Shown in pieces: positions 38,830-49,112 of a stretch of DNA of 64,000 nucleotides. The position numbers and the translations under genes were made by a program. Every line of letters starts with the position of its first letter. Position 1 is the first letter of the stretch. Under the pieces are notes generated by a model. That model searched no databases, was not told the origin of the DNA, and saw only the letters and a list, made by a program, of their open reading frames with translations. The stretch covers positions 144,822 to 208,821 of the forward strand of contig NZ_KQ955208.1 of NCBI RefSeq assembly GCF_001546115.1, read 5' to 3'. The stretch is from Paracoccus aminovorans (GTDB lineage Bacteria; Pseudomonadota; Alphaproteobacteria; Rhodobacterales; Rhodobacteraceae).

Positions 38830-39957
38830 GTGATCCTTTGCGAATTCGGTCCCGGCGGGCAGCCGGCGCTGTTCCGGCAGCCGCGCGACCTGGTGCTGGT
38901 CGAGCGGCCCGAGGCGGCGGCGCCGGCGCTTGCCCGGCTCGAGGCGCTGCGCCGGCAGGGCGCCTGGATCGCGGGCTATCTGTCCTATGAGCTGGGCTAT
39001 GCACTGGAGCCGGTGCTGGCCGAGGCCATGCCGCCCGCGCGGCGCACGCCGCTGATCGCCTTTGCCGCCTATGACGGGCCCGAGCCGGCGCCGGTCCTGC
39101 CGGACTTCGACGGCATCGAGCTTTCTCCGCTAAGCCCGATGATTTCCCGCCAGGATTATCGCAAGGCCTTTGCGCGTACGCTGGACTATATCGCGGCCGG
39201 CGATTGCTATCAGATCAACCTGACCTTTCCGTTGCAGGCGCAGCTGCGGCATGGCTCGGCCTGGCAGCTTTATGCGGCGCTGGCGGCGCGCCAGCCGGTC
39301 GGCTACGGCGCCTATCTGGACATGGGCACCGGGCCGGTCGTGGTCTCGCGCTCGCCCGAGCTGTTCTTCAGCCTCGACGCGCAGCGCCGGATCGAGGCGC
39401 GGCCGATGAAGGGCACGGCGCCGCGCGACCCCGACCCGGCGCGCGATGCGGCGCTGGCGGCGGGGCTCGCGGGTTCGGAAAAGAACCGGGCCGAGAACCT
39501 GATGATCGTGGACCTGCTGCGCAACGACATCGCCCGGATTTCGCGCGTGGGCTCGGTCCGGGTGCCCGAGCTTTTCGCCGTGGACAGCTTCGCCACCGTG
39601 CACCAGATGAGCTCGCGCGTGGTGGGCCAGCTTGCGCAGCCGGCCGATCTGGGCGCGATGATGCGGGCGCTGTTTCCCTGCGGCTCGATCACCGGCGCGC
39701 CCAAGATCCGCGCCATGCAGATCATCCGCGAGGTCGAGCCTTTCCCGCGCGGCGTCTATTGCGGCGCGATCGGCTGGATGGCGCCCGATGGCGCGGCCGC
39801 CTTCTCGGTCGCGATCCGCACGCTGTCGGTCTGGCCGGACGGCGCGGTGACGCTGAACGTGGGCGGCGGCGTGGTGCAGGATTCGACCGCCGATGGCGAA
39901 TGGGAGGAGGCGCTGTGGAAAGCCCGTTACGCGCAGGATCTGACGACCCGCAGCTGA
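38830..39957 (+). CDS. pabB: aminodeoxychorismate synthase component I
   Basis: A 375-residue chorismate-binding enzyme that makes 4-amino-4-deoxychorismate for folate synthesis. The catalytic half has QINLTFPLQA, RSPELFFSLD, the RPMKGTAPR motif with the PabB-type active-site Lys, SEKNRAENLMIVDLLRND, and GSITGAPKIRAMQIIREVE. I use the GTG at 38830, which follows ACGGAGG by about five bases; an earlier GTG at 38797 lacks a site. It overlaps pabC by 43 bases. The glutamine amidotransferase partner PabA is not in the window. Confidence 0.92.
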   Translation: MILCEFGPGGQPALFRQPRDLVLVERPEAAAPALARLEALRRQGAWIAGYLSYELGYALEPVLAEAMPPARRTPLIAFAAYDGPEPAPVLPDFDGIELSPLSPMISRQDYRKAFARTLDYIAAGDCYQINLTFPLQAQLRHGSAWQLYAALAARQPVGYGAYLDMGTGPVVVSRSPELFFSLDAQRRIEARPMKGTAPRDPDPARDAALAAGLAGSEKNRAENLMIVDLLRNDIARISRVGSVRVPELFAVDSFATVHQMSSRVVGQLAQPADLGAMMRALFPCGSITGAPKIRAMQIIREVEPFPRGVYCGAIGWMAPDGAAAFSVAIRTLSVWPDGAVTLNVGGGVVQDSTADGEWEEALWKARYAQDLTTRS

Positions 39958-40550
39958 GGCTGATCGAGACCGCGCTGTGGGACGGCGCCGGCTGTCCCCG
40001 GCTGGCCGGCCACCTCGCACGGCTGGCGCGCGGCGCCCGGGCGCTGGGCTGGCCCTGCGATACGGCCCAGGCCGGCGCGGCGCTGACCGGCCCGAAAGGC
40101 CAGCCCGCCCGGCTGCGGCTGACGCTGGACCGCGCGGGCCGCGTCGCGGTGACGCAGGCCGCGCTGCCGCCTTCGCCGCCGCTGTGGCACCTGGCGCTGG
40201 CCGGGGCGCGGTTGGACGCGGACGACCCTTGGCTGCGGCTGAAAACCACGCGGCGGGCGCATTACGACGCCGCCCGTGCCGCACTGCCGCCAGGCATCCA
40301 TGAGGCGATCTTCCTGAACCAGCGCGGCGAGGTCTGCGACGGCACCATCACCACGGTTTTCTTCGACCGGGGCGAGGGGCTCTGTACGCCGCCGCTGGCC
40401 TCGGGCCTGCTCGACGGCGTGCTGCGGGCCGAGATGCTGGCGAGCCGCGCCTGCCGCGAGGAACTGCTGGCGGGCGACGACCTGCCGCGCGTACGGCTGT
40501 GGGTCGGGAACGCGCTGCGCGGGCTGATGCCGGCCACCTGGGCCGGCTGA
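39915..40550 (+). CDS. pabC: aminodeoxychorismate lyase (class IV aminotransferase-like)
   Basis: A 211-residue PLP enzyme of the branched-chain aminotransferase fold, shorter than the usual 260-280. The PLP Lys is in LRLKTTRRAHYD near residue 103, and IFLNQRGEVCDGTITTVFF and TPPLASGLLDGVLRAEML are the family signatures. It converts aminodeoxychorismate to 4-aminobenzoate and pyruvate. The GTG start has GGGAGGAGG ahead of it inside pabB, so the two are translationally coupled. Confidence 0.9.
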   Translation: MESPLRAGSDDPQLRLIETALWDGAGCPRLAGHLARLARGARALGWPCDTAQAGAALTGPKGQPARLRLTLDRAGRVAVTQAALPPSPPLWHLALAGARLDADDPWLRLKTTRRAHYDAARAALPPGIHEAIFLNQRGEVCDGTITTVFFDRGEGLCTPPLASGLLDGVLRAEMLASRACREELLAGDDLPRVRLWVGNALRGLMPATWAG

Positions 40551-40742
40551 CCGCCTGCCGGTTTTGCGGGCAATGCGCCCGGGAAAATCGCGCCGGCCGG
40601 GCCGGGCGGCCGGCAATGCCGTTGCCCCAGCGTCATGCTTCCTTTAGGAACCGCGCATCACGTCCCCGGCGGCTCTGGCATCAGGGCCCGGCAGCGCTAT
40701 ATGCAGGGGGCGTTGCGACGCGGGCAGAGCCGGGGGGATATC

Positions 40743-41795
40743 ATGCTCGATCTGACGACCATTCGGGGCGAGCTTGCCGCCTGTTACGATCTCGAGCCCT
40801 CGCTGGAGCTCGCGCAGTCGATGGCCGACATCCATGCCCGCATGGGCCGGGTGATGCCCTGGCCGGACTGGGCGATCCACGCCCCCTATGTCCGCGCCAT
40901 CAACGCGCTGAAGAAGCAGCGCAATGCCGTGGTGCTGGCGCATAACTACATGACGCCGCAGATCTATCACGGGATTTCCGACGTGGTGGGCGACAGCCTG
41001 CACCTGGCGATCAAGGCGACCGAGGTCGAGGCCGACATCATCGTGCAATGCGGCGTGCATTTCATGGCCGAGACCTCGAAGATCCTGAACCCGGAAAAGA
41101 CCGTGCTGATGCCGGACATGGAGGCGGGCTGCTCGCTGGCCGAAAGCATCACCGCCGCGGGCATCGCCGAGATGCGCGCACGCTATCCGGGCGCGCCGGT
41201 GGTCAGCTACGTCAACACCACCGCCGAGGTGAAGGCCGCCTCCGACATCTGCTGCACCAGCGCGAACGCGGTGCAGATCGTCCAGGCGCTCGAGGGCGAC
41301 ACGGTCATCATGACGCCCGACAAGTGGCTGGCGCAGAACGTGGCGAACAAGGTCACCAACAAGCGCGTGGTCTGGTGGGACGGGGCCTGCATCGTGCACG
41401 AGCAGTTCACGGCGCAGGACCTGCGCGACTTCCGCGACTGGAACCCGGGACTGAAGATCATCGCCCATCCCGAATGCCCGCCCGAGGTGGTGGCCGAGGC
41501 GGATTACGCCGGCTCGACCGCGAATATCCAGGACTGGGTGACGGCCGAGCAGCCGAAGCAGGTCATGCTGGTGACGGAATGCTCGATGGCCTCGAACATC
41601 TCGGACGCGAACCCGGGGGTCGAGTTCCTGGGGCCCTGCAACATGTGCCCCTATATGCAGAAGATCACCCTGGAAAAGGTGCTGTGGTCGCTGCATTCCA
41701 TGACCGGCGTGGTCGAGGTCGACCCGGCCGTCGCCGAACCGGCCCGCCGCGCCGTGCAGCGCATGATCGACCTGTCGCGCAGGCTGGCCGCGTGA
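40743..41795 (+). CDS. nadA: quinolinate synthase A
   Basis: A 350-residue [4Fe-4S] enzyme that condenses iminoaspartate with dihydroxyacetone phosphate to quinolinate. The three cluster Cys are visible in IVQCGVHFMAE, HPECPPEVV and GPCNMCPYMQ. VLAHNYMTPQIYHGISDVVG and PDMEAGCSLAE form the substrate site. The ATG is preceded by GGGGGGATATC. It is the first gene of nadABC; nadB starts two bases after its stop. Confidence 0.95.
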   Translation: MLDLTTIRGELAACYDLEPSLELAQSMADIHARMGRVMPWPDWAIHAPYVRAINALKKQRNAVVLAHNYMTPQIYHGISDVVGDSLHLAIKATEVEADIIVQCGVHFMAETSKILNPEKTVLMPDMEAGCSLAESITAAGIAEMRARYPGAPVVSYVNTTAEVKAASDICCTSANAVQIVQALEGDTVIMTPDKWLAQNVANKVTNKRVVWWDGACIVHEQFTAQDLRDFRDWNPGLKIIAHPECPPEVVAEADYAGSTANIQDWVTAEQPKQVMLVTECSMASNISDANPGVEFLGPCNMCPYMQKITLEKVLWSLHSMTGVVEVDPAVAEPARRAVQRMIDLSRRLAA

Positions 41796-41797
41796 GC

Positions 41798-43363
41798 ATG
41801 GCCACGCTTGCCACGGGGCGCGTGGTCATCGTCGGCGCGGGCCTCGGCGCTCTTTACGCGGCGCTGAAGCTGGCGCCGCGCCCGGTGCTGATGATCTCGC
41901 CCGAGGTGCTGGGGCAGGGCGCGAGCTCGGCCTGGGCGCAGGGCGGCGTGGCGGCGGCGATGGACCCGGCCGATTCGGCCGAGGCGCATGCCCGCGACAC
42001 CTTGCGCGCCGGCGCGGGCACCGTGGACGCGCATGTCGCGCGGCTGGTCACCGAAGAGGCGCGCGCGCATATCCTGGATCTGACCCGGCTCGGCACGCCC
42101 TTCGACCGCAAGCCGGATGGCGGTTATGTCATGTCGCGCGAGGCGGCGCACAGCTTTGCCCGCGTGGTCCGGGTGCGCGGAGACCAGGCCGGGGCCGAGA
42201 TCATGCGGGCGCTGGTCGCCCAGGTGCGCGAGACGGCCTCGGTGCAGGTGCTGGAGGGCGTGATGGCCACCGGCCTGCGCGTCGAGGCGGGCCGCGTGGC
42301 GGGCGTCGAGGTGACGCAGGCCGGGCCGCAGGGCTCGGTGCCGGTGCTGATCCGGGCGCCGGCGGTGCTGCTGGCCGGCGGCGGCTCGGGCGGGCTTTAC
42401 GCGCTGACCACCAACCCGCCGCGCATCCGCGGCCAGGTGATCGGCATGGCGGCGCGGGCGGGCGCGGTGATCGCCGATGCGGAATTCGTGCAGTTCCACC
42501 CGACCGCCATCGACTGCGGCGAGGATCCGGCGCCGCTGGCGACCGAGGCCCTGCGCGGCGAAGGCGCGCATCTGGTCAACCGCTTGGGCGAGCGCTTCAT
42601 GCTGGCGCTGCATCCCGATGCGGAACTGGCGCCGCGCGACGTGGTGGCGCGCGCGATCTATGCCCAGACGCAAGCCGGGCTGCGGCCGGCGCTGGACACG
42701 CGCACCTGTCTGGGGCCGCGCATCCTGACCGAGTTTCCGGCCGTGGCGGGGGCCTGCGCCCGGGCGGGGATCGACCCCACCCGGTCCCAGATCCCGGTGG
42801 CGGCCGCCGCGCATTACCACATGGGCGGGGTGGCGGTGGACGCGGATGGCCGGGCCAGCCTGCCGGGCCTGTGGGTTTGCGGCGAGGCCTCCTCGACCGG
42901 GCTGCATGGCGCGAACCGGCTGGCCTCGAACGGGCTGCTGGAGGCGCTGGTCTATGCCCGCCGCTGCGCGCTTGCGATCGAGGCGGCGCTGCCCGAGGCC
43001 GGGGATGCCGCGCCGGTGGTGCTGCCCGAGCTGGCCCCCGCGCCGGGACCCGACCCGGCGCTGGTCGCCCGGCTGCGCCAGGCCATGACGGCGGGCGCCG
43101 GCGTCGTCCGCGACGCCGCGGGCCTGACCCGCTGCCTGCGCGAGATCGCCGCCGTCGAGGCCGCCCAGCCCGATTGCCCGGCGCTGCTCAACATGACGGC
43201 GACGGCCACGCTGATCGCCGCTGCCGCGCTGATGCGGCGCGAAAGCCGGGGCGCGCATTGCCGCAGCGACTTCCCGCAGACCGACGCCACGCCCCGCCGC
43301 TCGCGCCTGCGGCTTGCCGAGGCGCTGGCGATCCGCGCCCGCCTTGAACCGGAGACGACATGA
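41798..43363 (+). CDS. nadB: L-aspartate oxidase
   Basis: A 521-residue flavoenzyme that oxidises aspartate to iminoaspartate for NadA. The FAD-binding VVIVGAGLGALYAAL is at residues 9-23, followed by SSAWAQGGVAAAM and EFVQFHPTAI. The C-terminal FAD contacts are VCGEASSTGLHGANRLASN and the HCRSDFP motif. A GTG six bases upstream overlapping the nadA stop is an alternative start. The stop overlaps the nadC start (ATGA). No frameshift or missing motif is visible. Confidence 0.94.
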   Translation: MATLATGRVVIVGAGLGALYAALKLAPRPVLMISPEVLGQGASSAWAQGGVAAAMDPADSAEAHARDTLRAGAGTVDAHVARLVTEEARAHILDLTRLGTPFDRKPDGGYVMSREAAHSFARVVRVRGDQAGAEIMRALVAQVRETASVQVLEGVMATGLRVEAGRVAGVEVTQAGPQGSVPVLIRAPAVLLAGGGSGGLYALTTNPPRIRGQVIGMAARAGAVIADAEFVQFHPTAIDCGEDPAPLATEALRGEGAHLVNRLGERFMLALHPDAELAPRDVVARAIYAQTQAGLRPALDTRTCLGPRILTEFPAVAGACARAGIDPTRSQIPVAAAAHYHMGGVAVDADGRASLPGLWVCGEASSTGLHGANRLASNGLLEALVYARRCALAIEAALPEAGDAAPVVLPELAPAPGPDPALVARLRQAMTAGAGVVRDAAGLTRCLREIAAVEAAQPDCPALLNMTATATLIAAAALMRRESRGAHCRSDFPQTDATPRRSRLRLAEALAIRARLEPETT

Positions 43364-44211
43364 CCGCGATGCCCCCGCTGCCCGACCTGGTCCTGGAACC
43401 GCTGATCCGCGCCGCGCTGGCCGAGGATCTGGGCACCTATGGCGACATCACCACCCGCACCGTGATCCCCGCCGGCACGAACTATACCGCCCGCATCGTC
43501 GCGCGCGAGCCGGGCGTCGCCTCGGGGATGCAACTGGCGGCCATCGCCTTCCGGCTGGTCGATCCGTCGCTGCAATTCCGCGCCTTGGTTGCGGATGGCG
43601 GGCGTTTCGACAAGGGCGCCGTGCTGGCCGAGATCGCGGGCGAGGCGGCCTCGATCCTGTCGGCGGAACGGGTGGCGCTGAACTTTGCCGGCCGGCTGAC
43701 CGGCATCGCCACGATGACGGCCGCGTTCGTGGCCGCGACCAGGGGCACGAAAGCCCGCATCACCTGCACCCGCAAGACCACGCCGGGCCTGCGGCTGGTG
43801 GAAAAGCAGGCGGTGCTGCATGGCGGCGGCTTCAACCACCGCTTCAGCCTGTCGGACGCCATCCTGATCAAGGACAACCACATCGCGGCGGCGGGCGGCA
43901 TCCGGCCGGTGCTGGCGGCGGTCAAGGCCCGCGCTTCGCATATGATGCGGGTCGAGATCGAGGTCGACCGCCTCGACCAGCTGGCCGAGGTGCTGGACGA
44001 GGGCGGCGCCGATGTCGTGCTCTTGGACAATATGGAGACGCCGACGCTGGCCGAGGCGGTGGCGATGAATGCCGGCCGTTTGGTGCTGGAAGCCTCGGGC
44101 AACATGCGACTCGGCCGGGTGGCCGAGGTGGCGGCGACGGGGGTGGATTACATCTCGGTCGGCGCGCTGACGCATTCTGCCCGCACGCTGGACCTGGGGC
44201 TGGATTTCTGA
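43360..44211 (+). CDS. nadC: nicotinate-nucleotide pyrophosphorylase (carboxylating)
   Basis: A 283-residue quinolinate phosphoribosyltransferase, the third step of de novo NAD synthesis. Family landmarks are DLGTYGDITTRTVIP near residues 23-37, RKTTPGLRLVEKQAVLHGGG (substrate site), LIKDNHIAAAGG, VEIEVDRLDQ and the C-terminal DYISVGALTHS. Coupled to nadB by a four-base overlap. It ends the operon; a 231-bp gap separates it from the glycogen operon. Confidence 0.95.
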   Translation: MTAMPPLPDLVLEPLIRAALAEDLGTYGDITTRTVIPAGTNYTARIVAREPGVASGMQLAAIAFRLVDPSLQFRALVADGGRFDKGAVLAEIAGEAASILSAERVALNFAGRLTGIATMTAAFVAATRGTKARITCTRKTTPGLRLVEKQAVLHGGGFNHRFSLSDAILIKDNHIAAAGGIRPVLAAVKARASHMMRVEIEVDRLDQLAEVLDEGGADVVLLDNMETPTLAEAVAMNAGRLVLEASGNMRLGRVAEVAATGVDYISVGALTHSARTLDLGLDF

Positions 44212-44335
44212 GCGGAAATCCGGCGCCTTGGGAATATCCCGCATTGCCTTTTGTTTACCGGCCAAACCTCGAGTGATTTCAGCCCGGCGGCGGAAAATCC
44301 GCTGACGCAGCCATGCCACGCCGGGCAGAATTCCG

Positions 44336-44347
44336 GTTAACGCTAAC
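44336..44347. promoter_or_regulatory. LacI-type operator-like site upstream of glgP
   Basis: GTTAACGCTAAC is a near-palindrome with the central CG typical of LacI-family operators, located 96-107 bases upstream of the glgP start. A central-carbon regulator of the LacI family, such as CceR of Rhodobacterales, is a candidate binder; this is an inference from the shape of the site. Confidence 0.4.
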
Positions 44348-44442
44348 ATTTTTCCTTGCGCGGGTTGCGCTCGCTGGTGCTTTAAGCAGACTTGGCTTGG
44401 GGCGCCGGCGCGCGCTGGCGTATTGATTTTGACAGGTAGCGA

Positions 44443-46836
44443 ATGGCCAAGGATATGCCCACCACCGAATTCCGCGATGCGATCCTGCGGCATCTGACCT
44501 ATACGTTGGGCAAGGATCCCGAACATGCGCAGGTCTTCGACTGGCGGCTGGCGCTGAGCCATGTGGTGCGCGACCGCATCGTCGACCGCTGGATGGACTC
44601 GACCCGCCGCACCTATCGCGCCGATCCGAAGCGCGTCTATTACCTGTCGATGGAGTTTCTGATCGGCCGGCTGCTCGAGGACAATATCGCCAACCTGCAG
44701 CTGGCCGACCAGGCCCGGGCGGCGATCGAGGGCTTTGGCCTGAACTGGGACGCGGTCTTGCGCGACGAACCCGACGCGGCGCTGGGGAACGGCGGGCTGG
44801 GCCGGCTGGCTGCCTGCTTCATGGAATCGCTCGCGACGCTGGGCTGCCCGGCCTATGGCTATGGCATCCGCTACGAAAACGGGCTGTTCCGGCAAAGTTT
44901 CGTGGATGGCCGCCAGCACGAGGCGCCCGAGGACTGGCTGCGCCAGCCCAACGTCTGGGAGTTCGAGCGTCCCGAATCCCGCTTTACCCTGGGCTTCGGC
45001 GGCGAGGTCGTCACCCGCGACGGCAAGGCGCTGTGGCAGCCCGAGGATTTCGTCCAGGCCGAGGCCTTCGACACGCCGGTCGTCGGCTGGAGGGGCGGTT
45101 GGGCCAATACGCTGCGGCTCTGGGCCGGGCGGGCGGTCGATCCCTTCGACCTGGCGCGCTTCAACGCCGGCGATTTCGCCGCCGCCGCCGAGGCCGAGGC
45201 GCTGGCCCGCACCATCTCGCGCGTGCTCTACCCCGAGGATTCGACCGAAAAGGGCAAGCGGCTGCGGCTGACGCAGGAATATTTCTTCTCGGCCGCCTCG
45301 ATCCGCGACATCCTGCGCCGGTTCGAACAGGACCACACCGACCTGCGCCTGCTGCCGCAGCGCGTGGCGATCCAGATGAACGACACCCATCCGGCGGTCG
45401 CCGCGCCGGAACTGGTGCGCATCCTGCATGACGAACGCGGCCTGCCCTTCGACGAGGCGGTCGGGATCACCCGCGGCTGCGTCAACTATACCAACCACAC
45501 CCTGCTGCCCGAGGCGCTGGAAAGCTGGGGCGAGGCGCTGTTCGCCAGCCTGCTGCCGCGCCACCTGCAGATCATCGACCGCATCGACGAGGCGGACGCC
45601 AAGGCCCATCCCGACCGCAGGAATGCCGCGCGCAGCGACGGCAAGGTGCGGATGGGCGAGCTGTCCTTCATCATGTCGAATCGGGTGAACGGCGTCTCGG
45701 CGCTGCATACCGGGCTGATGAAGACTACGGTCTTTGCCGACCAGAACCGGATCTGGCCCGACCGCATCGTGAACGAGACGAACGGCGTCACCCCGCGCCG
45801 CTGGCTGCACAGCTGCAACCCGCGGCTGTCTCGGCTGATCACCGAAAGCATCGGCGAGGGCTGGGTCGCCGACCTCGAGCAGCTGTCGCGGCTGGAGCCG
45901 CTGGTCGAGGATGCCGGCTGGCTGGCGCGCTTCGCCCGGGTCAAGGCCGACAACAAGGCCGATCTCTGCGACTGGGTGGCGCGCGAGCACGGGCTGATGC
46001 TGAACCCCGAGGCGATCTTCGACATCCAGATCAAGCGCATACACGAATACAAGCGCCAGCACCTGAACATCCTGGAAGCCATCGCGCTGTGGCAGGAGAT
46101 GCGCGAGAACCCGTCCTCGGACTGGACGCCGCGGGTCAAGATCTTTGGCGGCAAGGCGGCGCCGGGCTATTTCTTCGCCAAGGACATCATCCGGCTGATC
46201 AACGACGTGGCCGCCGTCATCAACGCCGATGCGGCGACGAATGAAAAGCTGCAGGTGATCTATCTGCCGAACTACAACGTCACCCTGGCCGAGCGGCTGA
46301 TTCCGACGGCGGATCTGTCGGAACAGATCTCGACCGCCGGGAAAGAGGCCTCGGGCACCGGCAACATGAAACTGGCGCTGAACGGCGCGGTGACCATCGG
46401 CACGCTGGACGGCGCCAATGTCGAGATCCGCGAGCGGGTCGGGGCGCGGAATTTCTTCCTGTTCGGCCTGACCGCCGAAGAGGCCGAGGCGCGCCGCACC
46501 GTGCCCGACCATGCCGCCAAGGCGGTGGCGGGCGATCCGCGCCTGTCGCGCGCCATCGAGGCGATCCGCAGCGGCACCTTCAGCCCGGGCGAGCCCGATC
46601 GCTATGCCGGCATCGTGCAGAACCTGACGCAGTCGGACTATTTCCTCGTCGCCTCGGATTTCGCCGATTACTGGCGGGCGCAACGCGAGGTCGACTTCGC
46701 CTATGCCGACCGCGAGGGCTGGGCGCGGATGGCGGCCTGGAACATGACGCGCTCGGGCTGGTTCTCGTCCGACCGCACGATCCGGGGCTACATGCAGGAC
46801 ATCTGGGGCGCGCGGAGCCTGCTCGGCCAGGAATGA
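44443..46836 (+). CDS. glgP: glycogen phosphorylase
   Basis: A 797-residue GT35 enzyme that releases glucose-1-phosphate from glycogen. YYLSMEFLIGR and LGNGGLGRLAACFMESLATL are family blocks, and the PLP Lys lies in the characteristic EASGTGNMKLALNGA around residue 640. The C-terminal EVDFAYADREGWARMAAWN is complete. Length matches E. coli GlgP. It is the first gene of the operon, with glgB starting 30 bases after its stop. Confidence 0.96.
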   Translation: MAKDMPTTEFRDAILRHLTYTLGKDPEHAQVFDWRLALSHVVRDRIVDRWMDSTRRTYRADPKRVYYLSMEFLIGRLLEDNIANLQLADQARAAIEGFGLNWDAVLRDEPDAALGNGGLGRLAACFMESLATLGCPAYGYGIRYENGLFRQSFVDGRQHEAPEDWLRQPNVWEFERPESRFTLGFGGEVVTRDGKALWQPEDFVQAEAFDTPVVGWRGGWANTLRLWAGRAVDPFDLARFNAGDFAAAAEAEALARTISRVLYPEDSTEKGKRLRLTQEYFFSAASIRDILRRFEQDHTDLRLLPQRVAIQMNDTHPAVAAPELVRILHDERGLPFDEAVGITRGCVNYTNHTLLPEALESWGEALFASLLPRHLQIIDRIDEADAKAHPDRRNAARSDGKVRMGELSFIMSNRVNGVSALHTGLMKTTVFADQNRIWPDRIVNETNGVTPRRWLHSCNPRLSRLITESIGEGWVADLEQLSRLEPLVEDAGWLARFARVKADNKADLCDWVAREHGLMLNPEAIFDIQIKRIHEYKRQHLNILEAIALWQEMRENPSSDWTPRVKIFGGKAAPGYFFAKDIIRLINDVAAVINADAATNEKLQVIYLPNYNVTLAERLIPTADLSEQISTAGKEASGTGNMKLALNGAVTIGTLDGANVEIRERVGARNFFLFGLTAEEAEARRTVPDHAAKAVAGDPRLSRAIEAIRSGTFSPGEPDRYAGIVQNLTQSDYFLVASDFADYWRAQREVDFAYADREGWARMAAWNMTRSGWFSSDRTIRGYMQDIWGARSLLGQE

Positions 46837-46866
46837 CGGCGGCGGCGCCACGCGAAGGGGGATACC

Positions 46867-49068
46867 ATGGCAGCGAGCGACCCGGAGATTGTGGCGGACA
46901 GGGCGATCCTGGATCGGATCGTGCAGGGCCGCTTCGACGACCCCTTTGCCGTGCTGGGGCCGCACCAGCGCGGCCGCGTCCGGCAGGTCACCGCCTTCGA
47001 CCCCGGCGCCACCGAGATGGCGGCCGTGGTCGAGGGCAAGGCGCATCCGCTGGCGCCGGTCGAGGGCTGGCCGGGGCTGTTTTCCGGCAAGGTGCCCGGC
47101 GCCGGGCCCTATCTGCTGCGCGGTCGCAGCGCGGGCCAGGAATGGCTGGTCGAGGATGCCTATCGCTTCGGCCCGGTGCTGGGCGAGATGGACGAATACC
47201 TGCTGGGCGAGGGCACGCATCGCCGGCTCTGGACCGTGCTCGGCGCGCATGTCATCACGCATGAGGGCGTGCGCGGCACGCATTTCGCGGTCTGGGCGCC
47301 GAATGCGCGCCGCGTCTCGCTGATCGGGGATTTCAACGCCTGGGACGGCCGGCGCCACGTCATGCGCCGGCGCGGCGCTACCGGCGTCTGGGAAATCTTC
47401 ATGGCCGGCCTGGGCGAGGGCACCGCCTATAAATACGAGATCATGGGCGCCTATGGCGGCCTGGCGCAAAAGGCGGATCCGGTGGGGTTCGGCGCGCAGC
47501 ATCCGCCGGCCACGGCCTCGGTCGTGCGCGACATCGCGGGCTATGGCTGGTCGGACGGCGGCTGGATGGGCACGCGGGCCGAGGCGCAGCGCCGCGACCG
47601 GCCGATCAGCATCTATGAGGTGCATCTGGGCAGCTGGCGCAGGAAGGACGGCGGCCGGCCGATCTCCTACAAGGAGGCGGCGGTCGAGCTGGTCGAATAC
47701 GCCAAGGGCATGGGCTTTACCCATATCGAGCTGCTGCCGATCAGCGAATATCCCTTCGACGGCTCCTGGGGCTATCAGCCGGTGGGGCTGTTCGCGCCGA
47801 CGATCCGCTTCGGCCCGCCGCACGAGTTCCGCGACCTGGTGAACGCGGCGCACAAGGCGGGGCTGGGCGTGATCCTCGACTGGGTGCCCGGGCATTTCCC
47901 GACCGATCCGCACGGGCTGGCGCGGTTCGACGGCACCGCGCTTTACGAGCATGCCGATCCGCGCGAGGGCTTTCACCAGGATTGGAACACGCTGATCTAC
48001 AATTACGGCCGCGCCGAGGTGATGAACTACCTGACCGCCAACGCCTTGTATTGGCTGCAGGAATATCATGTCGACGGGCTGCGCGTCGATGCGGTCGCCT
48101 CGATGCTGTATCGCGACTATTCCCGTGCCGAGGGCGAGTGGGTTCCGAACAAGCACGGCGGGCGCGAGAATTACGAAGCCATCGCCATGCTGCAAGAGAT
48201 GAACCGCCTGACCTATGGCGAGGCGCCGGGCATCATGACGGTGGCCGAGGAATCGACCAGCTATCCCAAGGTCTCGGCGCCGGTGCATGAAGGCGGCCTG
48301 GGCTTCGGCTTCAAGTGGAACATGGGCTGGATGAACGACACGCTGGACTATATGGGCCGCGACCCGGTCCATCGCCGGCACCATCACCACCAGATGACCT
48401 TCGGCCTGCACTACGCCTTTTCCGAGAATTTCATCCTGCCGATCAGCCATGACGAGGTGGTGCACGGCAAGGGCTCGATGCTGGCCCGCATGCCCGGCAG
48501 CGCGTGGGAGAAATTCGCCAACCTGCGCGCCTATTACGGTTTCATGTGGGGCCATCCGGGCAAGAAGCTCTTGTTCATGGGCCAGGAATTCGCCCAGGGC
48601 GCGGAATGGAACCACGATGCCGAGATCGACTGGGCCTGCCTGGGCAATCCGCTGCATTACGGCATGCAGGGCTTCGTCCGCGACCTGAACCGGCTCTATG
48701 CCGCGACGCCGGCGCTTTATGCCCGGGATTGCGACGGCGGCGGCTTCCAGTGGATCGAGGCGAATGACGCCGACCATTCCGTCTATGCCTGGATCCGGCG
48801 CGGCAACCCGGGCGACCCCGAGGTGGTGGTGGCCTGCAATTTCACCCCGATCGAGCGCCCGGCCTATGTCTTGGGCTTTCCGCAGCCCGGGGTCTGGCGC
48901 GAGGCGCTGAACAGCGACGGCGAAAGCTATGGCGGCGGCGGTCGCGGCAACCTGGGCCGCATCACCGCCAAGCCCGGCGACAGCCACGGCCAGCCGGCCC
49001 ATGCCGCGGTGGTGCTGCCGCCGCTTTCCACCGTGATCTTCATCAAGGACGACCAGACGACCGATTGA
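46867..49068 (+). CDS. glgB: 1,4-alpha-glucan branching enzyme
   Basis: A 733-residue GH13 enzyme with the long N-terminal extension, then a CBM48 domain ([20 protein letters not shown]) and the barrel. Catalytic regions are [11 protein letters not shown], the nucleophile Asp in [12 protein letters not shown], the acid/base Glu in [11 protein letters not shown], and [14 protein letters not shown]. It makes the alpha-1,6 branches of glycogen. The ATG follows GAAGGGGGATACC. No anomaly seen. Confidence 0.96.
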   Translation: MAASDPEIVADRAILDRIVQGRFDDPFAVLGPHQRGRVRQVTAFDPGATEMAAVVEGKAHPLAPVEGWPGLFSGKVPGAGPYLLRGRSAGQEWLVEDAYRFGPVLGEMDEYLLGEGTHRRLWTVLGAHVITHEGVRGTHFAVWAPNARRVSLIGDFNAWDGRRHVMRRRGATGVWEIFMAGLGEGTAYKYEIMGAYGGLAQKADPVGFGAQHPPATASVVRDIAGYGWSDGGWMGTRAEAQRRDRPISIYEVHLGSWRRKDGGRPISYKEAAVELVEYAKGMGFTHIELLPISEYPFDGSWGYQPVGLFAPTIRFGPPHEFRDLVNAAHKAGLGVILDWVPGHFPTDPHGLARFDGTALYEHADPREGFHQDWNTLIYNYGRAEVMNYLTANALYWLQEYHVDGLRVDAVASMLYRDYSRAEGEWVPNKHGGRENYEAIAMLQEMNRLTYGEAPGIMTVAEESTSYPKVSAPVHEGGLGFGFKWNMGWMNDTLDYMGRDPVHRRHHHHQMTFGLHYAFSENFILPISHDEVVHGKGSMLARMPGSAWEKFANLRAYYGFMWGHPGKKLLFMGQEFAQGAEWNHDAEIDWACLGNPLHYGMQGFVRDLNRLYAATPALYARDCDGGGFQWIEANDADHSVYAWIRRGNPGDPEVVVACNFTPIERPAYVLGFPQPGVWREALNSDGESYGGGGRGNLGRITAKPGDSHGQPAHAAVVLPPLSTVIFIKDDQTTD

Positions 49069-49112
49069 CGCTTTCACGCCCGGTCCTGGCCGGGCATCAG
49101 GGAGGGATTGAG

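Noticed and set aside
44282..44300. Small palindrome GCGGAAAATCCGC before the glycogen operon
   Set aside because: The 5-bp arms are too short to separate from chance in this composition, and no second copy was seen.
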